Translations under genes and position numbers: made by a program
The notes under the pieces: generated by a model
What the model saw: only the letters and a program-made list of their open reading frames with translations
What the model was told of the DNA's origin: nothing
The model's database searches: none
Shown: in pieces, positions 1-7,588 of the stretch
Numbering within the stretch: position 1 is the first letter of the stretch
Layout of the letters: every line of letters begins with the position of its first letter
From: Allolobophora icterica
Taxonomy: Eukaryota; Annelida; Clitellata; Crassiclitellata; Lumbricidae
Length of the DNA: 64,000 bases
Direction of reading: 5' to 3'
Assembly: GCA_963556255.1 (NCBI GenBank)
Contig: OY744605.1
Location: forward strand, 69,584,693 to 69,648,692

Positions 1-192
1 TATGATGTCTGCATAAGCCTTTGTCGCGGCGTCTGTTTCCATCGTGGGCGTTCCCACGTTTGTCAGCCGAAAACCTCCAGCCGACAGAATTCCCATCATG
101 GTATCACCCGCTTTGTGGACGAGCCCAGCGGCGCTTATCTGCCCCCCTCCCACCCCACCTCCACCGTCTCTTCCAAATTTATCAACCGGCAT
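1..192 (-). CDS. Fibre/spike-like virion protein, N-terminal 64 residues (cut by window edge)
   Basis: The minus strand is open from an ATG at 190-192 to the window edge (64 codons). A glycine-rich stretch (residues about 9-17) is followed by a segment containing KAGDTMMG, then LTNVGTPT and DAATKAYAD. The order G-D-x-M-x-G, then nlGtPt, then DAaTKaYaD is the signature found at the N-termini of phage tail-fibre and other trimeric fibre proteins, where it starts a beta-structured stalk. The gene follows the protease gene on the same strand with 27 bp between them. A TATATAAAA stretch sits directly before the ATG. I infer a receptor-binding spike or fibre; the distal part is not visible. Confidence 0.6.
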   Translation of the reverse strand, partial: MPVDKFGRDGGGGVGGGQISAAGLVHKAGDTMMGILSAGGFRLTNVGTPTMETDAATKAYADII

Positions 193-219
193 TTTTATAT
201 ACAAAAAGGTGACGGAAGT

Positions 220-1164
220 CTAACATAGGTCAAGAATGAAAGCTTCAAAATTCTTTCCAGCAGTGAGCTCTCTTAGCACGGTCAGGCAGAGATGACCACA
301 GACCACATCATCGGGACCCTGCAGCTGGAACGTCTGTGTTCTTATGGAACGGTTTAAATATCGAGAGATTTCGGTAGGCGGATCCAGCCCATAACTGTCA
401 AAATAGACTGCTGTAGGTCCATCTATCCAATAGGCGACCCAGTGAGTACCATCGCCGGAACCGGAATCTAAATTAACAACTCCACACTCCTTCTCACGAG
501 CCACGGCGGGCAGACCATCTCGCATGAAAACACCGCGGAAATGCGGCAGCGCTCCGGCAACTTTCTCTATATCGAAGTTGCTCAGCGGTTTTAGTTTTTT
601 TTGTCCGATGTACAGGCCGGATCCTTTACACATTGAACAGCAACCACCATAAGTCTGGCGCCCGAGATATAAACCGGTCCCGCGGACCTGAGCTTCGAGT
701 TCGCGATTGTGACGCGCGGCCTCTGCTAAAGCCGCGTCGTCGATCCGTTTTTTCTCGGCTTGGGCCGCATCGCTGGCCTGTTTCTTGCGCAGAGCCTCTG
801 CATCGCTGGCCTGTTTGTTGTGCACGGCCTTTGCCACCTCGGCGGCCCCTCCAGCCGCGGCACCCACCGCGGTTAACCCGCCAAAAATCAGCGGGAGGAG
901 AGCCAGTAGTGGAAGAAATCCGCCCGATTTTGTCATCTTTTTCAGTTGCGTTTTGGTGAATCTCAGCTCCATGCCAACGCCTTCCGAAATCTTCCTCACG
1001 ATTCGGGCGGCTTGAACTTTTGTCAGCGCGAGCTTATCGTCTCCACGAAGCTGGCCATGAGCGAGTCGGATCGTGGCACCAGTGCCGGCTCGCGCAGCTC
1101 TAGCTAATGTTTGCTTTTGCCCGTCGGTCAGTGAAAGGCCGAACGCAACGTATTCAGTTTTCAT
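220..1164 (-). CDS. Adenain-like cysteine protease fused to a hydrophobic virion-protein domain
   Basis: 314 aa. The C-terminal ~100 residues form an adenovirus-protease-type domain: His241 (in GTHWVAYW), Asp256 (YFDSYG), Gln282 (LQGP) and Cys289 (VVCGHLC) give the expected H-D-Q-C order. Such proteases cleave virion precursors during capsid maturation. The N-terminal half is different: a TKTQLKK motif, then a glycine/alanine-rich hydrophobic segment (about residues 80-112, beginning GGFLPLL), an Ala/Lys-rich coiled-coil-like stretch and two GLYLG/GLYIG motifs. This resembles small membrane-active virion proteins of Polintons and adenoviruses, and may be released by self-cleavage (inference). 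Start is ATG at 1162-1164, with an AT-rich element just upstream. It lies between the capsid gene and the fibre-like gene. Confidence 0.88.
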   Translation of the reverse strand: MKTEYVAFGLSLTDGQKQTLARAARAGTGATIRLAHGQLRGDDKLALTKVQAARIVRKISEGVGMELRFTKTQLKKMTKSGGFLPLLALLPLIFGGLTAVGAAAGGAAEVAKAVHNKQASDAEALRKKQASDAAQAEKKRIDDAALAEAARHNRELEAQVRGTGLYLGRQTYGGCCSMCKGSGLYIGQKKLKPLSNFDIEKVAGALPHFRGVFMRDGLPAVAREKECGVVNLDSGSGDGTHWVAYWIDGPTAVYFDSYGLDPPTEISRYLNRSIRTQTFQLQGPDDVVCGHLCLTVLRELTAGKNFEAFILDLC

Positions 1165-1221
1165 TTTTGGAAAAAATATATCTAAAAGAGGGCCTTGTAT
1201 CTAAATGTGAAAAACCGATTT

Positions 1222-2517
1222 CTAGTAGACGACGTTGAATTTGCTGCCATCCGATTCAAAATTCAGGAGTCGGTCACTGATCAAGACGGCATATGCTGTC
1301 GTATTATTTGGTACCCCTTCGTTAAAGTCCACCTTGATTTGTATGTCCTGTACAGAGGTTTTAAGTCGTTCAGATTGCCTCCGCACGTCCAGAACGAAGA
1401 TCGGAAACAAATCTACAAATTCGATTGGTGTCGGTTGGCATGACGATTCACGCGCGTCTATGCCGCAATATTCTTCCTTGAAGTCACGTAGGGCCTTGTA
1501 AGCGCGAGAGGTTGTCCTCTTGGTGAAGTCGAGATTCATGTCAACAACCGGGTAGCGATCGCTGTTGAGCATAGCGAAAATGTTGCGAACCTGCACATGG
1601 TCAAACAGTGCCGGATTCTGGCCTTGATGTGCATTCTTTCCAGTCTGAAAAGCAACAAGAATCCAGCGTGGCTTTTCCGTGCCCGACTTAACGCTCAAAC
1701 GCCAGGAAAAAGTCGTCGCTCGTGGCACCGCAATGTTGTCGCATTGCATGGCGCGGAATGCTACAGGTACCTTAACCTTGGCTTCAATCTGCTTCATAAG
1801 CATGCTTTTATACTCCAAAGCGGGTATTATATGCGGCATGAACCAGGAGAGTTTAGTCAGCGCGATCTGGCCATTGGTCGCAGCGGCTTCCTTGAAGATC
1901 GCGTCTGCATCCCCCTGCCGGCTCAGCAGTAAGGAGTGTTTAATCCCGTAAACGACCTTGTGATAATCATCGCAAAAACCGAATAGATGTCTTAAGGGAA
2001 CGATGAATGAAAACGTTCCAATAGGGACGGGTTTTCCAATGATCATCAGTCGACGGGCCTCGAAGCCGATATTCGCAGCCGCCGCTGCCGCTGTCGTGTC
2101 CTTTTGCCAACACATGTTTAAACCTTCGCCTTTGGAAAAATCATCGCCGTAAACCAGCATGCCTTTCATCGTCGTGGCTTGCCCAGGAGACATGACATTC
2201 TCTATCTCGGTGTTGTTAGCCAAGTATCGAATCTGAGAAAACATGTACGGGATGGCGTTGTTGACGAATGACACCAGCGAGTCTGCGATGTAAGCCGCGC
2301 CAGTTGATGTAAGCCTGCCCTCCACAAGAAGGTAGCTCTTGGAAGGCTGTGTGAAAATGTCTTGGTTCTGGATGTCTATCTGTATGGCCTGGCCATTGTT
2401 GATAGCCGCAGGGTTTTGTGATTCATACTCGCGGTATTCAAACGATTCGATGCTATTGTCATCGGGCACCGCCGAAGCGATGTCCAACATTTCACTCGGC
2501 ACGTCAAATGCTGCCAT
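1222..2517 (-). CDS. Major capsid protein (double jelly-roll, hexon-like)
   Basis: 431 aa. Length, position next to the penton and pVI/pX-like genes, and content fit the Polinton/adintovirus major capsid protein, which forms the pseudo-hexagonal trimers of the shell. The N-terminus has an acidic region followed by beta-rich sequence; mid-protein has the motif LRHLFGFCDDYHKV; the C-terminus contains IEFVDLFPIFVLDV and VDFNEGVPNNTTAYAVLISD, a style typical of these capsid proteins. I identify it by overall resemblance and context, not by a single catalytic motif. The start ATG (2515-2517) is preceded by an AT-rich tract. No breaks are seen. Confidence 0.82.
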   Translation of the reverse strand: MAAFDVPSEMLDIASAVPDDNSIESFEYREYESQNPAAINNGQAIQIDIQNQDIFTQPSKSYLLVEGRLTSTGAAYIADSLVSFVNNAIPYMFSQIRYLANNTEIENVMSPGQATTMKGMLVYGDDFSKGEGLNMCWQKDTTAAAAAANIGFEARRLMIIGKPVPIGTFSFIVPLRHLFGFCDDYHKVVYGIKHSLLLSRQGDADAIFKEAAATNGQIALTKLSWFMPHIIPALEYKSMLMKQIEAKVKVPVAFRAMQCDNIAVPRATTFSWRLSVKSGTEKPRWILVAFQTGKNAHQGQNPALFDHVQVRNIFAMLNSDRYPVVDMNLDFTKRTTSRAYKALRDFKEEYCGIDARESSCQPTPIEFVDLFPIFVLDVRRQSERLKTSVQDIQIKVDFNEGVPNNTTAYAVLISDRLLNFESDGSKFNVVY

Positions 2518-2627
2518 TATTATAGTTAAAAAAGTTCAAGCTTCAATTATTAATCATGTTGCAAATTAATTTCATATGTGGTGGGTTAAACTTTTTTTCC
2601 GTTTTGTGAATTAGTCGGAAATTTTTT

Positions 2628-3134
2628 TCATTTTGCAAGAAACAGACCCCGCGCATGAATCCGCGAACGCGAATGAAATTCATTTGCGTTTGCGTTTGCG
2701 CCGCCACGACTCGGCTTTATAGTTTTGAAACCGGATCCAGCAATGCGGCTGTTTATGTCGGCCATTGTCGGAACAACGGGTGGTGGACTCACAGCCAGTT
2801 GTTTTAAGTATTCGATGCTCTTGTCGCTGAGCGCCTTCTCCAAAGGTGCGGGGACAACGGGCGCGGCAGCTGAATTTTCATTTCGTAAATGAGCTTCATT
2901 TACGGCTGCAGCGCGTCTCGCTTTCACGGCATCAACAATTTGCCTGACGGCAGATGCTGTTGTGGCGCCGGCTTTCGCGACATTACCAACCGCCTTGGCA
3001 ACGTTTGTGATTGTGCCTCTATTCGCCGAAATGAAGGAGCCTGCACGGCCAAGGAAACCCGCGATTTTGGGTATCCAGTCGAAAAGTCCACCACCCACGA
3101 CACGACGCCGCTTTTTAATTCCAAGAACCAACAT
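2628..3134 (-). CDS. pVI/pX-like small virion protein
   Basis: 168 aa from ATG 3132-3134. An upstream in-frame ATG at 3164 would overlap the penton stop codon, so I prefer the downstream start. The N-terminus is basic (KKRRR) and followed by GGGLFDWIPKIAGFLGRAG, a short amphipathic stretch like those in membrane-active or DNA-condensing adenoviral minor proteins. An Ala-rich helical region (about residues 40-80) and a Pro-rich linker follow. The C-terminus contains GGANANANEFHSRSR, encoded by one of the palindromic repeats found elsewhere in the element (2672-2700); a second palindrome (2884-2904) lies mid-gene. Function in capsid interior or membrane escape is inferred. Confidence 0.65.
   Translation of the reverse strand: MLVLGIKKRRRVVGGGLFDWIPKIAGFLGRAGSFISANRGTITNVAKAVGNVAKAGATTASAVRQIVDAVKARRAAAVNEAHLRNENSAAAPVVPAPLEKALSDKSIEYLKQLAVSPPPVVPTMADINSRIAGSGFKTIKPSRGGANANANEFHSRSRIHARGLFLAK
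2672..2700. repeat. Small palindromic repeat, copy A (inside the pVI/pX-like gene)
   Basis: AATGAA-A-TTCATT palindrome (2672-2684) followed by a repeated TTTGCG run. The same palindrome plus (GCGTTT)n occurs at 10313-10346 and, altered, at 6518-6547. Here it is translated as ANANANEFH in the minus-strand frame. Confidence 0.7.
2884..2904. repeat. Small palindromic repeat, copy D
   Basis: CGTAAATGA, 3-nt spacer, TCATTTACG: a perfect 9-bp inverted repeat sharing the AAATGA/TCATTT core with the other copies. It lies inside the pVI/pX-like frame and lacks the GCGTTT extension. Confidence 0.55.
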
Positions 3135-3156
3135 TAGAATATTTAAGTGTGAACAT

Positions 3157-3948
3157 TTACGCACTGCGGATGTGAAACCTTATAGTTACTGTCTCACCGC
3201 GGAGGTTTAATTGTTCACCATTCTGGTCGGTCAGCCACACACGAATGCCCTGTACGTTACCAGCCGGTGCAACTGGTAGGTACACCAGATTTTTCGGAGA
3301 CTCGATTACCTTGTAGCCGGGCGACACATCCGGGAAAAAACTATAGATTACTGGCAGCTGGCTACCATTTCGATACGATCCAGAGATAATGTCACAATTT
3401 ACCAGGATTGTGTCCACGCGGAGAATATCGACTGGATTTTCTCCCTCTTTATAACCACTACCAAGCCTCTGAGGGTTAAAACCGAGCATTTGCCTGATGG
3501 TAGATTGAGCCATATTTACCTTATATAGGGCATTCGTAATTTTTATGAAGGCGCGTAGGGTAGATGCGTTAGCTCCTATGGTAATAGGAGAATTAAAGCC
3601 GAGTGGTGCCACACCCGTCGGAGAATTTTGCTTTTCTAACTGCCTACCGATTTCATCATTAATCTGTGCGATCTCGTAGCTTCCGTCGGGCAAAATGATC
3701 GTCTTCCACGTCACACCATTGTCGGTGCTGTAGACGAACTTGTTATTTGTACTATCGATGTTGGGAATCGAATTATAAGTTTCAAGATTGACCAAAGCAA
3801 GCTCAAAACGTCTTTTTGGATCCAGGTACAGCGGTGGTGAGAAAGCCGTGGTCCACCCTGTAGTATCTGAGGAAACAACTATACTAAAATTTTCCTTAGG
3901 CTGTAAAAGTTCTCTAATTTCTTCGAGCAGTTTCTCCGAGCGTTCCAT
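3157..3948 (-). CDS. Penton-like minor capsid protein
   Basis: 263 aa. Contains RRFELALVNLETYNSIPNI followed by NNKFVYSTDNG near residues 45-75, then alternating beta-strand-like segments and a hydrophilic C-terminus ending in VTIRFHIRSA. This organisation and size fit the single-jelly-roll minor capsid protein of Polintons and adintoviruses, which makes the pentameric vertices. It sits between the pVI/pX-like gene and the 373-aa gene on the same strand. Start ATG is at 3946-3948, with an ATAAAATAAA stretch about 15 bp upstream. Its stop lies 22 bp from the preferred pVI/pX-like start. Identification is by resemblance and context. Confidence 0.8.
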   Translation of the reverse strand: MERSEKLLEEIRELLQPKENFSIVVSSDTTGWTTAFSPPLYLDPKRRFELALVNLETYNSIPNIDSTNNKFVYSTDNGVTWKTIILPDGSYEIAQINDEIGRQLEKQNSPTGVAPLGFNSPITIGANASTLRAFIKITNALYKVNMAQSTIRQMLGFNPQRLGSGYKEGENPVDILRVDTILVNCDIISGSYRNGSQLPVIYSFFPDVSPGYKVIESPKNLVYLPVAPAGNVQGIRVWLTDQNGEQLNLRGETVTIRFHIRSA

Positions 3949-3958
3949 CTTGTGTGCT

Positions 3959-5080
3959 TTATTTTATGAGCATGTTTCTATTCAATTCGAGTGCCAGCTC
4001 TTTGGAGATCGCACCGGAACGCAGTAACTCGTCGAGAATGGCGGAGATTTCGTTGCCGAGACCAGTGTTTCCCGCGGCCCTAGAGGCCACCAAAAGCTGC
4101 AACCTCTCTACCAGAGCGTTTGGGTCGTTGTAGAACTGCACCGCGCCGCCTCGAATCAGCTGGAACTTTTTACTTTTCCGGCCATGAATAGGCAGACCAG
4201 ACATCTGTACGAGTTTTTTAAAAGTTTCAATTGCTTGAGGCGAGTATTGCTTAGTCTTAACGAAGCGTTTCGTTAACAGGCTGAACAACGACTCATCGGC
4301 CGGAGATTCGAGAACGAGGTTACCACCTTTAAACACTCTCAGTCTACCGGCAGGCAACGCGACGGGGTCAACGGAGAGCTCACCCAAGGCGTTACCTTGT
4401 AATTTCAGAGGAACGGCTGGAACACTGAAACCCTTTCCTTTTTTAGTGAGGGCGTGGCCTTTCAATAGCAAACGAATTCGATCTCTGTAGTCCTGTAGGA
4501 CGCCGATATCTACGGCCAGCGCATGTACCTTTTCTTCGTCTCCGTTCTTATTGGCCTTCCTTTTCTCTTTGCCCAGGGTGTGGCGATTATAATAATTTAC
4601 GCCTTCGATTATCTGTTTCACAGCTGCCGTGTCGTTCAGGTCGAGCTCGCTCGGAGGGGTAAAACCGTGCCGCCTTATTGTATCGACGTTGAGATGTCTG
4701 TTTGGGTGGACGAGCAATGCTTCCGCTGGAGCAGATGCTCCTGCGGCGGGGTGTGCCGCAATCGCCGGAATAGCCGTTGGAGCAGTTGCTCCAACGGAAT
4801 CACCGAACAACGCCGCTATCGGGTTAAAATTAGCAGACTCTGAAATCTGCGCCGGCAAATCCTGTAAAGCGCTGGTAACTTTCTGCAGCTCCTTGGACGT
4901 AGCCGCCTGGGATTCAGCCGTGGCTGTGGATATTGGTTTGAAAAGCTTTGCCGCATCGTACTGAAGGTTGGCTTCACCGAGCTTCTCATCCACGAAACGC
5001 TGTCTCAATCGATTTCTGCGAGCTAAATAATCCTGAGTCAAGGCGTCTCGCTCCTGTTTAGACGAAACTTTTGTCCACAT
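3959..5080 (-). CDS. Probable virion core/structural protein of the Polinton (function unproven)
   Basis: 373 aa, not assigned to an enzyme family. Residues 1-60 are charged and helical; 60-130 are Ala/Pro-rich and low complexity; the middle contains HGFTPPSELDLN and a basic stretch; the C-terminus has FQLIRGGAVQFYNDPNALV and then GNEISAILDELLRSGAIS. That C-terminal style recurs in uncharacterised proteins encoded by invertebrate Polinton-like elements. The position within the capsid gene run, 10 bp from the penton start, suggests a core or internal capsid protein. The start codon and promoter region are partly duplicated upstream (5122-5157). Confidence 0.6.
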   Translation of the reverse strand: MWTKVSSKQERDALTQDYLARRNRLRQRFVDEKLGEANLQYDAAKLFKPISTATAESQAATSKELQKVTSALQDLPAQISESANFNPIAALFGDSVGATAPTAIPAIAAHPAAGASAPAEALLVHPNRHLNVDTIRRHGFTPPSELDLNDTAAVKQIIEGVNYYNRHTLGKEKRKANKNGDEEKVHALAVDIGVLQDYRDRIRLLLKGHALTKKGKGFSVPAVPLKLQGNALGELSVDPVALPAGRLRVFKGGNLVLESPADESLFSLLTKRFVKTKQYSPQAIETFKKLVQMSGLPIHGRKSKKFQLIRGGAVQFYNDPNALVERLQLLVASRAAGNTGLGNEISAILDELLRSGAISKELALELNRNMLIK

Positions 5081-5157
5081 CGTGGTTGTATGTCGACTAT
5101 ATCTTGACGGTAACGATTACCTTTGTCCACATCGCGTTGTATGTCGACTATATGTTG
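5071..5157. repeat. Direct duplication of the start codon and promoter region of the 373-aa gene
   Basis: The block at 5071-5102 is repeated with small changes at 5122-5157. Both contain TTGTCCACATCG and TGTATGTCGACTATAT. On the minus strand the upstream copy again has ATG TGG ACA AAG, but that frame closes within about a dozen codons. The duplication doubles the ATAGTCGACATACAA segment before the gene. Confidence 0.7.
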
Positions 5158-5171
5158 TCTATATCGTGTCT

Positions 5172-5858
5172 TTAAATACTTGCCTTGGGCTTATAGAAGC
5201 GATCGAACCCGCAACGATATTTTCCGTCGTACACTTTGGACGTCAAATCTATGACTGCGAATCCATATGGCTGAGCAGCACACTCGCTGAAAAATGAACG
5301 GAACTCATCGAAAGACATGTCGCCGCCCACGAACGTATCGTGAATGGCTCGCAAATTTTTGCTGTCTTGGTTGAAGAGGACGATAAGATTAGCATTGTCA
5401 CGGATCGCTTGCTTGGGAATGCGGAAGTAATTTTGAGTTAAGTAGAAGCAGTCCGCGCCACCGTGTCGACCCATAGTGAAATACCTTTCGATGGGCGACT
5501 GTTTTTCAAGCATGACGTCATCGAAAACTAGAAGACTTCTGGCATTCTTATTTAATGATTCAACTGGAACTATTTCATCTGAGCAAGAGTGAAAGGAAGC
5601 CACTTCCTTCCCGGCAACTTTTTCGAGTTCTGTTATCCAGTCCCGAAGAAACTGATATTTTTCCTGTCCCAGAGACTTTGAGTAGAGGTATAGCCGGTCA
5701 AAACGTAGATACCCCTTTTTCAGAAGGAGGTTGAGCAGTAAGTTTGTTTTTCCACATCCGCTAGGCCCACAGATTATACACCGTATGCTGGATGGCAACA
5801 ACCAATGGTGGTGTTTTTTCCCATCGTCGGCTTCGAGATCGAAATTTGTTATTTCCAT
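5172..5858 (-). CDS. Packaging ATPase (FtsK/HerA-type, A32-like)
   Basis: 228 aa from the ATG at 5856-5858; a longer frame to 6005 exists but would run into the divergent PLA2 gene. Walker A is CGPSGCGKT (residues 30-38) and Walker B is LLVFDD (109-114), followed by a LTQNYFRIPKQ sensor-like segment (about 140-150). This is the layout of the ATPases that pump genome DNA into capsids of Polintons, adenovirus-like elements and large DNA viruses. It closes the minus-strand morphogenesis block and shares a 38-bp divergent region with the PLA2 gene. Confidence 0.9.
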   Translation of the reverse strand: MEITNFDLEADDGKKHHHWLLPSSIRCIICGPSGCGKTNLLLNLLLKKGYLRFDRLYLYSKSLGQEKYQFLRDWITELEKVAGKEVASFHSCSDEIVPVESLNKNARSLLVFDDVMLEKQSPIERYFTMGRHGGADCFYLTQNYFRIPKQAIRDNANLIVLFNQDSKNLRAIHDTFVGGDMSFDEFRSFFSECAAQPYGFAVIDLTSKVYDGKYRCGFDRFYKPKASI

Positions 5859-5896
5859 ATAGAGACAACGAGTTATGATTGTATTCAACGAAAACA
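5859..5896. promoter_or_regulatory. Divergent promoter region between ATPase and PLA2 genes
   Basis: Only 38 bp separate the two opposed start codons, so both promoters must overlap here or lie inside the genes. It is AT-rich but has no clear TATA box. Confidence 0.45.
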
Positions 5897-6499
5897 ATGT
5901 ATTGCCTACGATGTAAGAAACATACTGAGACTTCAAATGAAACAATCGTCGAGTTACGAAACGGTCGGCCAGCCAAGAAGGGAACCTGTGCCGTCTGCGG
6001 TGCAAAGAAGAGCCAGATTTTGCCTTCGAAAGAGCGAAAGCATAAGTCTCGTGAGCGCGAGACTCATGAGCATAAGTCTCACGAGACTTATGGAGGCTCG
6101 CTACTGAATAGGGCCCTCAACGCTCTACCTCTACCAGAAATGCATATGAGCCTTCCATCCGGTATGTCTTCGGAAGATAATCCGGGAGGTTCTTTTCAGA
6201 ACACGGGAAAGTACTCTTACTGTGGACCATTCACAAAACTCGACAAACGGCTGTCACAGCGATATCACGGTGTTAATCAGCTCGACCGTGCGTGCCTCCA
6301 CCACGATGTGGCTTACGCAGTTCATAAAGATACTCCGGGGCGTAACCACGCAGATGACATCCTCGCTGCAGCCGCGTCGAAGATCGCACTCACCGATGAA
6401 ACTCCGGATTATGAGAAGAAGGATGCGCGGCTGGTATCGGCCATTATGTCAGCGAAGTCGAGGCTAGGGATGGGTGTCAGAACAAAGGGCCATAAATGA
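5897..6499 (+). CDS. Zinc-ribbon plus parvovirus-type phospholipase A2 protein
   Basis: 200 aa from the ATG at 5897. Residues 1-42 form a small zinc ribbon (C3, C6, C31, C34) with ETIVELRNGRPAKKGTC, the pattern of the DUF5679 family. Residues 43-66 are a Lys/Arg/Glu/His linker encoded by hairpins (6041-6092). Residues about 107-160 carry a secreted-PLA2 core: Ca-loop-like YCGP (108-111), then D130-xx-C133-xx-H136-D137-xx-Y140, and a second acidic pair at 153-154. The same signature occurs in the VP1 unique region of parvoviruses, where the lipase helps virions leave endosomes. A similar entry role is inferred here. The stop codon lies within a palindrome (6491-6511). Confidence 0.85.
   Translation: MYCLRCKKHTETSNETIVELRNGRPAKKGTCAVCGAKKSQILPSKERKHKSRERETHEHKSHETYGGSLLNRALNALPLPEMHMSLPSGMSSEDNPGGSFQNTGKYSYCGPFTKLDKRLSQRYHGVNQLDRACLHHDVAYAVHKDTPGRNHADDILAAAASKIALTDETPDYEKKDARLVSAIMSAKSRLGMGVRTKGHK
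6041..6092. repeat. Nested hairpins inside the PLA2 gene linker
   Basis: CATAAGTCTCGTGAG (6041-6055) is the exact reverse complement of 6078-6092. Two smaller perfect hairpins sit inside: AGTCTCG/CGAGACT (6045-6051 and 6058-6064) and CATAAGTCTC/GAGACTTATG (6071-6080 and 6083-6092, 2-nt loop). They are translated as the charged His/Lys/Arg/Glu linker. Confidence 0.8.
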
Positions 6500-6547
6500 G
6501 TTTCATTTATGAAAACGCAAATGAAAATCATTTGTGTATGTGTTTAC
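6491..6547. repeat. Small palindromic repeat, copies C1 and C2 (between PLA2 and integrase)
   Basis: CATAAATGA/TCATTTATG (6491-6499 and 6503-6511) and CAAATGA/TCATTTG (6518-6524 and 6528-6534), followed by a GTGTATGTGTTTAC tail that resembles the (GCGTTT)n tail of copies A and B. The PLA2 stop codon lies in the first arm. Confidence 0.65.
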
Positions 6548-6574
6548 CTGTTTGTAATATATAGTTTTACTGAA

Positions 6575-7588
6575 ATGTCTAAGCACCTTTCAGCCGTCTA
6601 TTACAGCCCTAGAGGTTACTGGCGAGGTAAGGCTGCGGTGAAGAAACTAGCCTCAGCCGCCAAAGTTTCCGAGGCGGAGGCTCGTGATTGGTTGAAGAAA
6701 CAAGCTGTGTGGCAGATTTATCTACCCGTTCCTCGCCCCATACCGCATCCAAAGTTCGAGGAAAATCGACCAAACGCGGTACACCAAGCCGATCTCTTGT
6801 TTTTACCTCACGATAAAGTAGGTCGCAAGACTTATAAATACGCTCTCACTGTTGTTGATGTTGCCTCACGATACAAAGAAGCTGAACCGTTGATCAACAA
6901 AAGTGCGACCGAAGTCGCCGCCGCTTTAAGCCGGATCTATAAGAGGGGCCCATTAACTTGGCCTCGACTCTTTCAGGTCGATCCTGGACGCGAATTTATG
7001 GGTGATTTTACACCGTTGCTGACGAAGCACGACGTTCTTGTAAGACGCGGACAGGCCGCAAATCATCGTCAACAGGGCATCGTTGAACGCTTTAACCGTA
7101 CTCTAGCTGAGCGACTTTTCGGTGCCCAGTACGCTCAGGAATTGCTCCTGGCTGCAAGGGGGTCATCCGAACGGTCGGTGGAATGGGTTCGCCGGTTGCC
7201 CGAAGTTGTGGCTGCACTAAACGATGAGCCGACGCGCTTGCTCGACATGAAGCCGGTTGAAGCGATGAAAGCTGCTAAAGTGACACAGAAGCCCTCTCAT
7301 TCACAAACTAAAGGTCGTTTATGGGGCTTGGATGAGCCTGTTCTCGGGCACGACGTTCTCGTCCGATATTTATACGCTCCAGGCGAGCTCGAAGGTGGAA
7401 GCAAACGTGCCACCGATCCTAACTGGTCGCTCACCATCCACGCTATTTTGGATGTTGTTCGGCGGGCTGGCCAACCGGCTTTATACCATCTAGTTGATGG
7501 GCCTGGCCGCGGGTTTGTACGTGAAGAGCTACTTCTGGTTCCTATGGGCACTGAGTTACCCCCCGATAGAATACTCAACCGTCGTTGA
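6575..7588 (+). CDS. Retrovirus-type DDE integrase (rve) of the Polinton
   Basis: 337 aa from the ATG at 6575. An earlier in-frame ATG (6509) would add 22 residues read through the palindromic repeat, and a TAATATATAG element lies between the two. The catalytic triad is D73 (QADLLFL), D136 (FQVDPGREF) and E171 (GIVERFNRTL), with 34 residues between the last two. The N-terminus has YYSPRGYWRGK and LKKQAVWQIYLP, typical of Polinton integrases. The C-terminal ~80 residues include HDVLVRYLY and YHLVDGPGRGFVREELL, an SH3- or chromo-like beta barrel. The protein would insert the linear element into host DNA. Its last 14 bp overlap the convergent polymerase gene. Confidence 0.94.
   Translation: MSKHLSAVYYSPRGYWRGKAAVKKLASAAKVSEAEARDWLKKQAVWQIYLPVPRPIPHPKFEENRPNAVHQADLLFLPHDKVGRKTYKYALTVVDVASRYKEAEPLINKSATEVAAALSRIYKRGPLTWPRLFQVDPGREFMGDFTPLLTKHDVLVRRGQAANHRQQGIVERFNRTLAERLFGAQYAQELLLAARGSSERSVEWVRRLPEVVAALNDEPTRLLDMKPVEAMKAAKVTQKPSHSQTKGRLWGLDEPVLGHDVLVRYLYAPGELEGGSKRATDPNWSLTIHAILDVVRRAGQPALYHLVDGPGRGFVREELLLVPMGTELPPDRILNRR

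Noticed and set aside
21..212. Plus-strand 63-aa frame at the left edge
   Set aside because: It overlaps the minus-strand fibre-like gene, which has a recognisable protein signature; the plus frame has none.
633..959. Plus-strand frames opposite the protease gene
   Set aside because: Arg/Pro-rich antisense shadow of an Ala/Lys-rich coding region.
6509..6574. Longer integrase N-terminus from the ATG at 6509
   Set aside because: The added residues are read through a palindromic repeat and a TATA-like element; the ATG at 6575 precedes the conserved N-terminus.
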